From Cranoglanis bouderius (Eukaryota; Chordata; Actinopteri; Siluriformes; Cranoglanididae): a stretch of 64,000 nt of DNA. Location: assembly GCA_023630585.1 (NCBI GenBank), contig CM042566.1:8032754-8096753 (forward strand). The letters are read 5' to 3'. How positions within the stretch are numbered: the first letter of the stretch is position 1; every line of letters starts with the position of its first letter. Shown here piece by piece: positions 34,381 to 45,757 of the stretch. The notes below the pieces were generated by a model. The model had not been told where the DNA came from. It saw nothing but the letters and a program-made list of their open reading frames with translations, and ran no database searches. Position numbers and translations under genes: made by a program.

Positions 34381-34821
34381 CCGGAAGTGCAGCAGTGCTC
34401 AGCAGACTGTCAGATAGATGGAGTTGTACAGTCATCCAAATCTATAGTTATCAACTTCATGGCAGGTAACATGAGTAGTTTGTGTCCTTATCTACCTAAA
34501 GCTACACTAACGCTGGGAAACTGTGCAGCTGGATAACACACCGCGTGCGGGTCAAAGTTCACAGCTGTTTGTTTTTTTAAATTTGAATGCTTATATATTT
34601 TTTTATTTCTTCTTCTCTGGTGTCATGTGCGATTTAACATGGCCGGTCTGGAGGCGTTCATTGGAGCGGGTTAGTGTGCGGCTTTGCAATGCCACGTCTA
34701 CTTCAGTGTGACTGTGGTGTTCACTGCACTCGTGCACAATAATAATAATAACAATAACAATAATAACACATCCCGCGCGACTTCACTTTTGACCCCAAAG
34801 TCATCCGAGTCGACGGAAACA

Positions 34822-35064
34822 ATGGCAAAAAGTGGCCGGAGGAGTCGATCTGCACAGGTGAATGGTGGCGGCGGTGGTGTCTCCGTGTCCGGTTGTGCGC
34901 CGACGGGTGCGTTTCGCGCTCGTGCTTTCCGGCTATGGCTGTGGCGCGCGCTACCGCTGATCCTGATCCTGCTGATGCTGATCCTGATCCTAGGCTCTTA
35001 CTTGTGCAGCTACCCCGGCATCACTGACAGCCCAAAACACAGCGCAGATCTGCTTAAGGACAAG
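34822..35064 (+). CDS. qpctl: qpctl exon 1: cytosolic tail and signal anchor
   Basis: It encodes MAKSGRRSRSAQVNGGGGG, a basic juxtamembrane segment FRARAFRLWLWR, and a hydrophobic anchor of about 19 residues (LPLILILLMLILILGSYL). The donor is CAAG|GTACAT. It is GC- and CpG-rich compared with its flanks. Confidence 0.9.
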
Positions 35065-35337
35065 GTACATGTGTTTGTGTGTATTTCTAATTTGTCTCTA
35101 AAACACATCATTGCAGATACTGAGGTGTTAAATAGATTTAATACACAGATTTATAATTCATTTAATAACAGATTTATGTCCTGTTACACTTCCAAACTTC
35201 AGTGCTTAAAATCCAGTACCTACAAATGCAAAATACAGTGCTTTATCCTGGCCAGAGTCAAGGTGATGTGTCCCAGGAACATTGGATGCAAAACAAGAAT
35301 ACACCCTGGATGAGATGCCAGTCCATCTCAGGGCATG

Positions 35338-35400
<63 letters not shown>

Positions 35401-38400
35401 TTACTTAGAGTTGTCAGTTCACCTACCAGCATGTTTTTGGGAGGTGGGAAAAACCTGGAGAACCCAGAAGAAACCCATGCAAACAGCAAGCAGACAGTAA
35501 CCCGAGCTCAGGATTGAATCTGGAGCGGTGAAGTTATGTTCACACATACAGCGACAAAGCTATATATGTATGTATGTATGTATGTGTATATATGTATATG
35601 TCTGTGTGTGTGTGTCCTCCACTAATATTGGCACCCTTGGTAAATGTGAGCGAAGAAGGCTGTGAAAAATTGTCTTTATTGTTTAACCTTTTGAGCTTTT
35701 GTTCAGAAAATTCACAAAAAATACTCTGCCTCATGGATATCAAACAATTGCAAACAAAACACAGGTTTATCAAAAAAAAAAAAACTTTGTTAAATATAGG
35801 TGTGCAACAATTATTGGCACCCTTTTAGTCAATACTTTGTGCTACCTCCCTTTGCCAAGATAACAGCTCTGAGTCTTCTCCTATAATGCCTGATGAGGTT
35901 GGAGAATACATGGCAAGGGATCTGAGACCATTCCTCCATACAGAATCTCTCCAGATCCTTCAAATTTCGAGGTCCACGCTGGTGGACTCTCCTCTTCAGT
36001 TCACCCCACAGGTTTTCTATGGGTTTCATGTCAGGGGACTGGGATGGCCATGGAAGGACCTTGATTTTGTGGTCAGTAAACCATTTTTGTGTTGATTTTG
36101 ATGTACTGTATATATAATGTTATTTTATTTTTCTCCAGATAGTCTTTAAGAATGCCTTTGACAAAAGAAGAACGTATTGAAATCATTCTTATGGCTGGAT
36201 CGGGAAGCTGTCGCAATGTTGCAATGGACTTTAACAGGAAACATGGCAAGCACGTCACACACGACACTGTTGCCAAACTTCAAAAAGACTGGAAGTGTTG
36301 CGGACCAACCGAGAAGTGGACGTCCACGAACATCCACTGACGAAGGCACGACCGATGTGACTTTTGGGACACCCTGTAGATGGCCGCAATTGCAAAGAGC
36401 ACACACGGCTACTCCTTCATCTCGTTGGATAAAAAAAAAAGTTGCTGTATGTGTGAACATACCTTTTAAACTTTTCTCAACTTTGTCGCGTCACTGGACA
36501 CGCCCACATCTAGTCACCAGCGGTCGCTCATGTCGCCAGAAGTCGCCAGCTCTCATTGAAAATTAATGGTCTCCTGTCACCCTAATGAAAAATTATTGAC
36601 CTAATAAGTAAGCAATAAAATACTCTTACGTTTCCCCAGTTTGCATAGTGGCCATGAGAAGAGCACACATGTTCATGCACTTAACCTACTAGGCTCTTTC
36701 TTTAAAACGTGTGCTCGTTGATTTGAAATGAAGTGCATTAGTTACCTTAGATTGTGTAGAGTTGCAGTGGAAAAAGAGCTGTTCCACTTTGGAAAAGTGT
36801 ACAGCTCTATATAAAGTATGTTCTACTGTTGCATCATAATCCCTCGCCAATGTCATTTTTACAAGTACGAGTAAATGAGCATGTTGTATTGATGCCAGTA
36901 TTGGTATCTCTACATCCTTACTAACACTTCAGTTCTCACTGGCTCCAAATGACTTCCTATAGCGTTCCTTCCTGTATCTTTTGCTAACAAGCATGCTGTA
37001 GGTTTAAAATGTTGTCTATTATGGGTCTTTGGAAGTCAGATTAATTTGATTTGAACTCAGATTAAGGGCTGTCACTGCTCTCCTTCAAATCAATCCAAAC
37101 CAACTTCCCCTGAAACAACTTGGTATGTCTGCTCATCCTCTGTCTGTAAAGGTCTCCCACAAGCCCAGGCAGTTATCTCTGGCCCAGGTACACCAGCTTG
37201 CTGATCAGGTGGATGGTGCTCGGCTTTGGGAGACCCACCTGCGGCCCATGCTGATCGAGAGGGTGCCGGGTACAGCAGGCAGCAAAGCCGTACTCCAGGT
37301 GAGACTCCAACACCTTTGCCTTCACCTTCCACCATGTTCACTTCCTATAAATTCCCATCTGCATCCACCACCTTCTCATCTCCTCTCTTATACTCAACAA
37401 CTCCTACTCAAGAGTCCTTACTGGAGATCCTGGCTATCTAATGCAAAGCAGAAATCACCCAGAACTTGAGGCCAAGTTCTCCCCACCTTTGATAGTTCCC
37501 CAATCATTCTACATGTCATTTTGCTGAGGGTGTGGCGTGCATCAGGAATAGTACTAAGCTCAGATCTTTTCTCTTATTTCTCTTATTTATGCTGTCGAGG
37601 CTTTTGTCCATTACCTAGATTGCAATTTTCTTCAACTCCAAATCTCTCCATAAATTCCAGAAACTTAAGGCACCAGTGACCAAAGAGATCTTAGAGGATA
37701 TTCTAGATTTATGACTGCACTGGTGACTCACAGTGACTGCTGTTCTCTCCTCATTCTCTTATGTGTTCAGCACATCGTCTCCCAGCTGCGCTCGCTCTCT
37801 GCAGGCTGGACTGTAGAGGAGGACTCGTTCCAGTCATCGACTCCCAAAGGACCCGTGACCTTCAGTAATGTGCTGGCCGTGCTCGACCCCTCTGCCCCCC
37901 GCAGGCTCCTCCTTGCCTGCCACCACGACTCCAAAATCTTACCTCGAGACCCCAAAGACCCACAGCGAGTGTTTATTGGGGCCAGTGACTCAGCCGTACC
38001 CTGTGCCATGCTGCTGGAGCTGGCATCAGCACTGGACACACAGCTTAGAGCTCTGAAACAGCAGGTAAATACTCGCAGAATATGATCAGTAGTGAACACT
38101 GTAAGAATCTGTATGGGAAATATTGTGATGTTGGTGATATTGTGAAGTCAAAATTAAGTTGAAGGTAATGGAAAGTAGTTGTGATTTGTGATACTGTTTT
38201 TATTACTAATGTACTATTATTTAGAAACAGTCCCACTGTGCCTGAGAGTCCTAATACAAGAGGTGTGGCCTCTGTGCCTGTCAGTCCCAGTAAAAAAAGG
38301 CACAGTGGCCATGCTTTTTTTTTTTACTGGAACTCGCAGGTACAGTGTCCACACCTCCGTATCTGTTAGTCCCATTTAAGGTGGCATGGTACCTGTTAGT

Positions 38401-39426
38401 TTAAAAAAAAGAGGCGTGGCCTCTGTGTCTGTTAGTTTAAAAAAAAGAGGCGTGGCCTCTGTGTCTGTTAGTTCCATTGAAAGAGGCGTGGCCTCTGTGT
38501 CTGTTAGTTCCATTGAAAGAGGCGTGGCCTCTGTGTCTGTTAGTTCCATTGAAAGAGGCGTGGCCTCTGTGTCTGTTAGTTCCATTGAAAGAGGCGTGGC
38601 CTCTGTGTCTGTTAGTTCCATTGAAAGAGGCGTGGCCTCTGTGTCTGTTGGTTCCAATGAAAGCGGCGTGACCTCTGTGTGTTAGTTCCAATGAAAGAGG
38701 CGTGGCCTCTGTGTCTGTTAGTTCCAATGAAAGAGGCGTGGCCTCTGTGTCTGTTGGTTCCAATGAAAGAGGCGTGGCCTCTGTGTCTGTTGGTTCCAAT
38801 GAAAGAGGCGTGGCCTCTGTGTCTGTTGGTTCCAATGAAAGAGGCGTGGCCTCTGTGTCTGTTGGTTCCAATGAAAGAGGCGTGGCCTCTGTGTCTGTTG
38901 GTTCCAATGAAAGAGGCGTGGCCTCTGTGTCTGTTGGTTCCAATGAAAGAGGCGTGGCCTCTGTGTCTGTTGGTTCCAATGAAAGAGGCGTGGCCTCTGT
39001 GTCTGTTGGTTCCAATGAAAGAGGCGTGGCCTCTGTGTCTGTTGGTTCCAATGAAAGAGGCGTGGCCTCTGTGTCTGTTTGTTCCAATGAAAGAGGTGTG
39101 GCCTCTGTCTGTTTGTTCCAATGAAAGAGGCGTGGCCTCTGTGTCTGTTAGTTTCAATGAAAGAGGCGTGGCCTCTGTGTGTGCTCTTAGCATGTTCTCT
39201 ACAGCTTCATAGCATGCTGTCTGTATATGTCTGTGCCTTTTACCTACTTTTTGGAGACCAAATCATCGGAGAAGATGAAAATAGTGACCTTGTGGACCAG
39301 AAAAATGTTTCACACAAAATGCATCCTTAACTGGAAAAACTAAAAGGGCCAGGAGATATCATTTTGGCATAGTCATAGGCACCTTTAGCCACAGTAATCC
39401 TACAGTCAAAGGAAAATTCAGTAATG

Positions 39427-39493
<67 letters not shown>

Positions 39494-40843
39494 TGGTTGG
39501 TGGATGTGTTTACTCAGAACTTGCAAAGATAACCTTGTTGGGATATGCAAACACAGCACTGTGTTCCTCTGTTCACTCTCTCCTTTTCTCTCTTGTGTAA
39601 CCCCTCCTTCCCTTCCTGCAGAGGTCTGCGGTGACGCTGCAGCTCGTTTTTTTCGACGGAGAGGAGGCGTTTGAGGAATGGACAGATACAGACTCTCTGT
39701 ACGGCTCACGTCATCTGGCTGAGCTCATGGCCCACACAGCTCATCCTCCAGGCTCCACACACACCACGCAGCTGCAGGCAGTGGTGAGTGGTGAGGCTAC
39801 AACCCTCATATGTAATATTCAGACAGCATTTCATATCGTTTTTACGGAGTACATACACTTTGTCTTGTGTGTCTTTCAGGATCTGTTCGTGCTGCTGGAC
39901 TTACTCGGCGCTGCAGAGCCGCTGATTGTCAATCATTTCGATAACACTGCACGCTGGTTTGATCGTCTTATTGCTGCAGGTCAGCAGTTTTTCTGTCCTC
40001 TCGTTCTCTCTTGCTTTATAAACGCATCAGTCAAATACATCGGATTAAACAGTGCTGCAGTTTAGTGTTTTCCTAAACCCAAAATCAATCAGAACTTACT
40101 TGGTCATTGCAGAATTTTCCAAAGTATAGGACACAATTAATAATGTGTTGTGCATTTTATTCTTTTTAAAAAACAAACAAACAAACAAAAAAACCCCTGC
40201 TGATTGTTTTCCCTGAAGAGGTCAGGAGATATAAAAGCAGTGCAATGTAGGTTTTGCTTTTCAGTGTGGAACATTTTCCACATGCTACTAATGAAAAGCA
40301 GTACCATTTGTGTATTGTATTTAATGTTTCGCTCTAGCGTGGAATCTTCTTCATACGCTGCAGTGTAAGTTGCATTGATTTGATTTGCCGGTCGGTTCTG
40401 TTTACTGTAACGACATCGTGTAATAAAAATGGCAACTGTGTGAATGAATTCCATTTATCCATCACTTTAAATGTTTTATTCAGTCTTATTCAGTATTAAG
40501 CACACAACATTAGGATAATGCAAAAACAAGAACAGGCCAAAAACCGTCTTACCGTCTGGAAAATACGGCAGTTAGTGAAACGCTCAGGAGGGTTAAATGA
40601 AGAAATACTTTTAAAACTCTAGTGCTTTAGGTGCTCCAGGAGTCTGGCAACCCTGTATCCTTGGTCTGCTTCTTTAGTTAGGAAAAATAATAGTCTCTGT
40701 TTTTCTCATTGTTTTAGAGAGGAGGCTGCACCGCCAGGGTTTACTGTCATCTCATCGTTCAGAACAAAACTACTTCAGGAAGGACGTTTATCTGGGACCA
40801 GTGCAGGATGACCACGTACCGTTCTTGCTTCGAGGTGAGTGAC

Positions 40844-40900
<57 letters not shown>

Positions 40901-41619
40901 TGTGTATTGCTATGCTTGTGATGTCTTACATAGAAAAAGCTAACAAACTTAATCTTATGGTAGTGAAAATGACTTAAGCCTAACCTTAACTCTAAAGATA
41001 TCAGTGTAGTGTTGAAAACTTTTGCTGAAATGTTGTGAATCAACTTCATAAGTAGTTCATTGCAGTATGCTGCACATTTATCTCCTATTCTTATGACTTT
41101 ATGCATAAAAATTTGTTCCTTAGAGATAAGCAACTATGATGCTGTCTCCTCCTTTTTGTTGACTTTAAAGGAACGATACTATTAATCAGTGTCCAGTGTC
41201 ATATTTATATATTTAATATCGGCCTCAAATGGAATGCCATAGTTTTTTAGTGTATTTACGGCCCGAAAATATGAATTTCAGCATGACACATTTAGGCAAA
41301 TGCAAACCCCATGTAACTGCTGCACAAGTTCTGAATAATAATTCTGCTTAAGCAAAGGTGAGACTTGAAAACGGTTTTTGAGAAGTCTTTAGGGTATCCT
41401 TGTAGGACCATCCACAGCAGTAGACAATGACGGCTTTAGTAACATTCCTAAACATGCGCATGCCATCCCGCAGGTGTACCGGTGCTGCATTTGATCTCAA
41501 CACCATTCCCTCCATTCTGGCACACGCTGCAGGACACTGAGGAGAACATGCACCAGCCCACGGTCGAGAACCTCACCAAGATCCTAGCCATCTTCCTGGC
41601 TGAATACCTGCACCTCTGA
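34822..41619 (+). CDS. qpctl: Glutaminyl-peptide cyclotransferase-like (Golgi glutaminyl cyclase)
   Basis: Converts N-terminal Gln (or Glu) of secretory proteins to pyroglutamate in the Golgi; a zinc-dependent member of the M28 aminopeptidase fold. Exons: 34822-35064, 37152-37298, 37771-38064, 39622-39783, 39880-39979, 40718-40834, 41474-41619. Together they give 1209 nt, 402 residues plus stop. Residues 1-35 are Arg- and Gly-rich, then a Leu/Ile-rich signal anchor spans about residues 43-61, which favours membrane-bound QPCTL over secreted QPCT. Zinc ligands by analogy to human QC: Asp183 (CHHDSK), Glu243 (DGEEA) and His371 (FWHT). Glu242 is the likely general acid/base; Asp289 and Asp347 complete the proton network. 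All are intact. Human QPCTL is about 382 residues. The first in-frame ATG (AACAATGG) is taken as start. Confidence 0.95.
35250..35520 (-). mobile_element. SINE fragment, reverse orientation
   Basis: Reads in reverse as the SINE body seen at 11813: CCTGGAGAACCCAGAAGAAA and AGACAGTAACCCGAGCTCAGG are the complement of the GAGTTTGCATG/TTCGATC part, and CACCCTGGATGAGATGCCAG is the complement of its conserved 3' region. A long CA repeat lies inside (35339-35398). It is in qpctl intron 1. Confidence 0.6.
35339..35398. repeat. (CA)n microsatellite
   Basis: About 29 CA units inside a SINE copy. Confidence 0.95.
35616..36070 (-). pseudogene. Truncated Tc1-like transposon with transposase C-terminus
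   Basis: The minus strand at 36029-35829 encodes PIENLWGELKRRVHQRGPRN and FSNLIRHYRRRLRAVILAKG, the end of a Tc1-like transposase including the triad Glu (PIEN). The terminal motif TATTGGCACCC occurs at 35626-35636 and again at 35812-35822, 186 bp apart (IR/DR). The N-terminal half is missing. Confidence 0.8.
36152..36420 (+). pseudogene. Transposase N-terminal helix-turn-helix fragment
   Basis: MPLTKEERIEIILMAGSGSC and MDFNRKHGKHVTHDTVAKL look like the helix-turn-helix N-terminus of a Tc1/IS630-type transposase. After a small deletion the frame shifts into KKTGSVADQPRSGRPRTSTD, the usual linker. The DDE domain is absent. It lies next to, but in the opposite sense to, the Tc1 remnant at 35616-36070. 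Confidence 0.65.
37152..37298 (+). CDS. qpctl: qpctl exon 2
   Basis: Acceptor TGTAAAG, donor CCAG|GTGAGA. It encodes the start of the lumenal catalytic domain: LSLAQVHQLADQVDGARLWE and LRPMLIERVPGTAGS, a characteristic QC-family stretch. Confidence 0.93.
37771..38064 (+). CDS. qpctl: qpctl exon 3: first zinc ligand
   Basis: Acceptor GTGTTCAG, donor GCAG|GTAAAT. It encodes HIVSQLRSLSAGWTVEEDSF, TFSNVLAVLDPSAPRRLLLA and CHHDSK with zinc ligand Asp183, then GASDSAVPCAMLLELA. Confidence 0.95.
38408..39180. repeat. 36-bp minisatellite, about 22 units, in qpctl intron 3
   Basis: The unit begins GGCGTGGCCTCTGTGTCTGT and is 36 bp (12 codons), so it stays open in several frames on both strands. Each unit holds the palindrome AGAGGC-GTG-GCCTCT. 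The 5' block carries TTAGTTCCATTG and the 3' block TTGGTTCCAATG. One unit near 38663 is two bases short. A degenerate half-unit lies at 38257. Confidence 0.97.
39431..39490. repeat. (TG)n microsatellite
   Basis: About 30 TG units in qpctl intron 3, 130 bp before exon 4. Confidence 0.95.
39622..39783 (+). CDS. qpctl: qpctl exon 4: catalytic Glu pair
   Basis: Acceptor CCTTCCTGCAG, donor AGTG|GTGAGT. It encodes VTLQLVFFDGEEAFEEW with Glu242/Glu243, then DSLYGSRHLAELMA. Phase 0 at both ends. Confidence 0.95.
39880..39979 (+). CDS. qpctl: qpctl exon 5
   Basis: Acceptor GTCTTTCAG, donor TGCAG|GTCAGC. It encodes DLFVLLDLLGAAEPLIVNHF and TARWFDRLIAA. The DLLGA Asp corresponds to an active-site Asp of human QC. 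Confidence 0.93.
40718..40834 (+). CDS. qpctl: qpctl exon 6
   Basis: Acceptor TTGTTTTAG, donor CGAG|GTGAGT, followed almost at once by a CA microsatellite. It encodes RRLHRQGLLSSHRSEQNYF and VQDDHVPFLLRG. The DDH motif is conserved in the family. Confidence 0.93.
40845..40892. repeat. (CA)n microsatellite next to qpctl exon 6 donor
   Basis: About 24 CA units starting ten bases after the donor. Confidence 0.94.
41474..41619 (+). CDS. qpctl: qpctl exon 7: third zinc ligand and stop
   Basis: Acceptor CATCCCGCAG. It encodes VPVLHLISTPFPPFWHTLQD with zinc ligand His371, then the C-terminal helix ending EYLHL and TGA at 41617-41619. Confidence 0.95.
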
Positions 41620-42219
41620 GACGACTCGGACTCTCCTCTTAAACACAAAGACGTATGGAGTGACATTCTTTGTTACACGCCGGAATATAACGATGATGAA
41701 TGACCTCTTGGTCACATACAGAAACAGCGTCAGCTGTGGAAGTGTGGTACGATTATTTTAAGGATTTTATTTTTCTATCTGCTGAAACAAGAGCCATAAA
41801 CACACATGCTTTGGCAGCTGTTTCAATCAGTATCAAAACTAAAATGGTCCACTGTGGTGAGCCTGTGCATTTGACTTACTGCATAAGTTTGAGCCATTAA
41901 TTGCTAACCTGTTGCACATGCAGTGCTGGTTAGATTTGAATGTATCTTAATAATAAATATGTTATTAAGCTTTCAGCAGGACCTGTGAGACTGAGAGTGA
42001 CCTCATGTTTCAATTCCAGTGAAATGGAAATATTTGGAGCTCTCAGTGCCAAACTCTACTTACTGATAGACCATTTGCTGTTGCCAGTGCCTAATCTGGA
42101 ACTGTTATGCATGTTTCCACTTCAGTTAGTTACATTGGAATTGACAAAAAAAACTGCAAGGAACTGAATGTCAGCTAGACTGCTGATGGTAACTTTCTTT
42201 GAGCAGCTACACACTTAAA

Positions 42220-42235
42220 ATAAATAGCAATAAAT
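42220..42235 (+). terminator. qpctl: Candidate qpctl poly(A) signals
   Basis: Two AATAAA hexamers lie at 42220-42225 and 42230-42235, followed by a TGTGTATGATG/TTTGTGCTGTGT stretch that looks like a GU-rich downstream element. An earlier AATAAA sits at 41952-41957. This implies a 3' UTR of roughly 0.35-0.65 kb. Confidence 0.5.
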
Positions 42236-42289
42236 CATATATGTGTATGATGATTCCTTTGTGCTGTGTATAGACATTAACAGAAGCCA

Positions 42290-43325
42290 TAAGTAAAACG
42301 TTGTCACCTCACAGCTCCAGGGTCCCTGGTTCGATCTTGAGCTCGGGTTACTTGCATGTGGAGTTTCACTCAGAGTATCCATGTGGGTTTCCTCCAGGTT
42401 TCCTGGTTTCCTCCCAGGATGAAGGAGTGAATTGCTGCATCCCAGTTTACCTACTATACGTCCAAAATAGTATCCGAGACTAGAATTAGCATGTCCCAAT
42501 TGGTAGTATGTTGAAATGAGTATCCCAAAGGTACCCGGATAGTCTACTATTTCCGGTAGATTTTCGAAGTGTGGATCCGTGGACACTTTTTCAGCTAATA
42601 TTGCCCACAACTCTTTGCGTGAGGGAGGAGGACTTGGGTGACGGTTTGCTTCGCCGGATTCAACCTGCAAACATGGTGGACGAATGTAATGCGTTCAGAG
42701 AGGCGTAAATGAAATGTGGAAAAATAAATCAAGGGAATGCTAAATTAAATTGTATGAATGAAGAAATGCTGAAATTCAATGAGGAGTTTGTTTATGGCGA
42801 AAATGTGTGCAACTAGGCAACGTCGTTTTCTTCCATTACATCCAGTACTTGCATACTCTTTTGCTACAAACTCAAAAGTATGTACTTTTTCTTCAAAAAA
42901 CAAATACATACTTTTAGTGCATAGTATAAGTTGGTGAATTGGGACGCAGCAAATGAGTGTGTGAATGTGTGTATTCATGGTGGCCTGTGATAGACTAAGT
43001 GTCCCATTTAGGGTGTATTCCTGCCACGTGCCTGTTGTTCCCCAGGATAGGCTTCAGATCCACTGCCTGCCTGCACCGTGTGTGCGCAGGTTTTGTTCTC
43101 AGGGGTTTCCTCCGGGTACTCCAGTTTCCTCCCTAGTCCAAAGACATGCGTCGTAGGCTGATTGGGATTTCCAAATTGTCCATAATGTGTGAATGTGTGT
43201 GCAATTGTGCCCTGCTATGGGCTGGCCCCCCGTCCAGGGTATTCCCTGCCTTGTGCCCCGAGTTCCAGGCTCCCCCACGAACCTGTGTAGGATAAACAAT
43301 ACTGAAAATGGTTGGATGGATGGAT
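42290..43325 (+). mobile_element. SINE copy interrupted by a TIR element
   Basis: The left part (42290-42432) has CACCTCACAGCTCCAGGGTC, TGGTTCGATC and GTGGGTTTCCTCCAGGTTTC. The right part (42952-43325) resumes with GTGTGTGAATGTG, CCTCCGGGTACTCCAGTTTC and CAATTGTGCCCTGCTATGGG and ends in GGAT repeats. The middle is a foreign TIR element. Confidence 0.65.
42433..42951. mobile_element. Non-autonomous DNA transposon nested in a SINE
   Basis: The left end TGCTGCATCCCAGTTTACCT and the reverse complement of the right end (TGCTGCGTCCCAATTCACCA) are TIRs; both are followed by TACTATA/ACTATGCACTAAAAGTAT-type sequence. About 519 bp, no transposase. The target-site duplication is not clear. Confidence 0.75.
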
Positions 43326-45757
43326 TTCTTCACCACTATCTGGTAGAAGCACAAAAAAAAAACACACAGCAAGGTCAAATGTCTGAAATAGGTTTTCTTC
43401 AATAGCTTCCTTCCTGTTTGAATGATATTTTAGGTTGTTTAAGGCATACAAATTTAGTAATCGGAAGAACCAGATTTGCAGAAGCATTCTCGTCAACAGA
43501 AGTTCTACTTGCTTCTTTTTTTACATTTTAAATACATTGGTCCTCCTTGGTAGCAGTAGTTCAGTCCACTGTGCTTTTTAAACAGAATAATAGGATTGAC
43601 ATCTCTAAGAAGCATGTGATTATGCTTAAAATCTGAGGGAGAAGACAGCTGTCCTTGGTACCTTCAGAATGAGACAGACTTCACCTTGGGAGCTGCCCAG
43701 AACTGCTGCCTACCTAGGCCGCCTAATTTTGATTGAACGCAAGAGTTAGTGATATTTCAGTAATCACAATATTGTGCATGCAATATTACAGCATACTGTC
43801 TATGAAACAATTAGCACATGTCTATAAAGAAATAATAATTATAATGATTTTCTTTCAACTGCATCTGGTAAAAAGATGTAATTAAGGCAATGTCTTGGCT
43901 CAAGTCTAACAAAGCAAGCCACAATTAATGAATATAAACTAAGGTCCATTGATTTCAGTTTTCTCTCAGTAATGAAATACGGTTTAATTTTGAAAAAGTC
44001 AGTTCTGTTTTGGTTTCTGTAGTGAAAAGAGGATGTAGCAGCATATCCTCTTTTTTAAATTACAGTAGCAGCATTTACAAATTTCCCTTAGTAAATTTTG
44101 AGAAAAGCTGTGGCATTTGTGTCTATTATTGTTATAAACAGATGAGCTTGTTTATATCTTCAGATAAACCTATTACACTGTGATAATTCAGTCACCTGCA
44201 ATTATACAATATTTTCTAGACAATAAGAAAATTCTACACGCTTGGAGAACAAAAATTAATATTTGTGTCACTTTGTTCTATAAGTAATATTAATGTCTCA
44301 GGCATTTTAACTTCACTAAAGGTCTACTAGCTCTAAAGACATTTTAAAGACTCTTCTTGGTAAAGTGTAGATTAGTTTTTCTCCTGTTAGTGTTGCTCAT
44401 CCCTCAGTCAGGACTGGACCATCTGTCTGAAGTCAATATATAACAGGGTTCAATGCTCAAACTTTGTAATTCACTTTATAAACAGCTTTTTACCCAATTA
44501 CTGCTGCCACCATAATGCTATAGTTTCTGCTAGTTATTCGCAGTGCTAGCACAAAGCTAACATTATTGCAACAGTACTAACAGCATTGCAATTATTCATG
44601 CCTTTCCTTTAACTGCTGACATAGTATACCTCCTGTAAAAACACTATCAATTTTAATTGGGCAAAAGTGAGTACATTAGCCAAAACTTTGGCATCTGATT
44701 AACTACTTGAGTGAAAGCTTATCTAGTGAAATGGCTGCTCGTGTAGCATTCTAGTTATTACATGATCAGATTTATACTTTTGGATGAGCTGTGAGGATAA
44801 TGACGGAGATGCTGATGAGATTGATTCCATTCATTGTAAATAAATGGAGACAAGGAAGATTTAAACTGCATTTGCTAAATTTACAAACGTATTCCGTTAT
44901 ACAGGTGTTCTTCTCTGTGAAAGAAGAATTGTGCCGCATTCTCTGCTTGCTAGCTAGGTGGCATGGCTAGTCTTAGCAATAGCTAGCAAATTGCATTTGA
45001 ATTTCAAATACATTAAATATTTAGCATTTAAATGCATTTACTGCCATATACTGAAGGAATATTAGCAGTAGCACTACACTATGCATTTCTATCATGTGAA
45101 ATTTGTGATGCTGTTTTTAAGCTAAGAAAATCACAAGGAGGCAGTGTTGAAATTTTATCAATTTTAATTTTTTCCACTTCACAAAGGATATCTTTTCTTT
45201 TTTTTTTTTTTTTTTTAAATTAAGCTCCTCCAACTCGGGTCAAATGCCAAATGGCTTCCTATTTGCTACATATGCTCACTACACAGGGTGTAACATGATG
45301 TCATGGTAAAAATCAGTGCTGCAGTGCACTATATGCCCAGAAGAATGTTTAAATTAGACAATTGTAAAGACAACATTTTTTTTCTTTCTTTATAAAGTAA
45401 CAAAATTGTACCTAAGTAAATGTAACAGAGGAAATGAAATACATATATTTCAGTTTGATGCAGAAGTTGCACCACTTTCTTGAGGGCAATATAAAGTAAA
45501 CGTGGTTTGTTACAAAACTGAGGCAAAAATACAAGTAGAAAATCAATCATTTTTAAACATGAAGCAATTTCCTGTAGCATAAGAAGACATGTTCTTTTTG
45601 TGTTTTTGGTAAGGCATGTACAGTGAATCCAACACAGACTAATCAGACTATGAGGGAATTTCTGCTTTCCCGTCACTGGGGGGCAGTAACTGTCTGTCCA
45701 CGTTCATACTCCAGCTCACTGAAGTGTGTTTAGTCTTTTTTGAAGGCTCCAGTCGCC

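Larger units (their letters stand above)
41620..45757. other. Intergenic region between qpctl and six9 (tail to tail)
   Basis: The qpctl 3' UTR ends near 42250; a split SINE occupies 42290-43325. From 43330 to 45757 I see AT-rich DNA with no exon or recognisable repeat apart from poly(T) near 45200. Part of it nearest 45757 should be six9 3' UTR. Confidence 0.5.

Noticed and set aside
36177..36566. 129-codon plus-strand frame
   Set aside because: Only a short part (SGRPRTSTDEGTTD) is transposase-like, continuing the fragment at 36152 after a frameshift; the rest is random.
38408..39180. Possible CRISPR-like array
   Set aside because: Units are contiguous with no unique spacers and the DNA is a vertebrate intron; it is a minisatellite.
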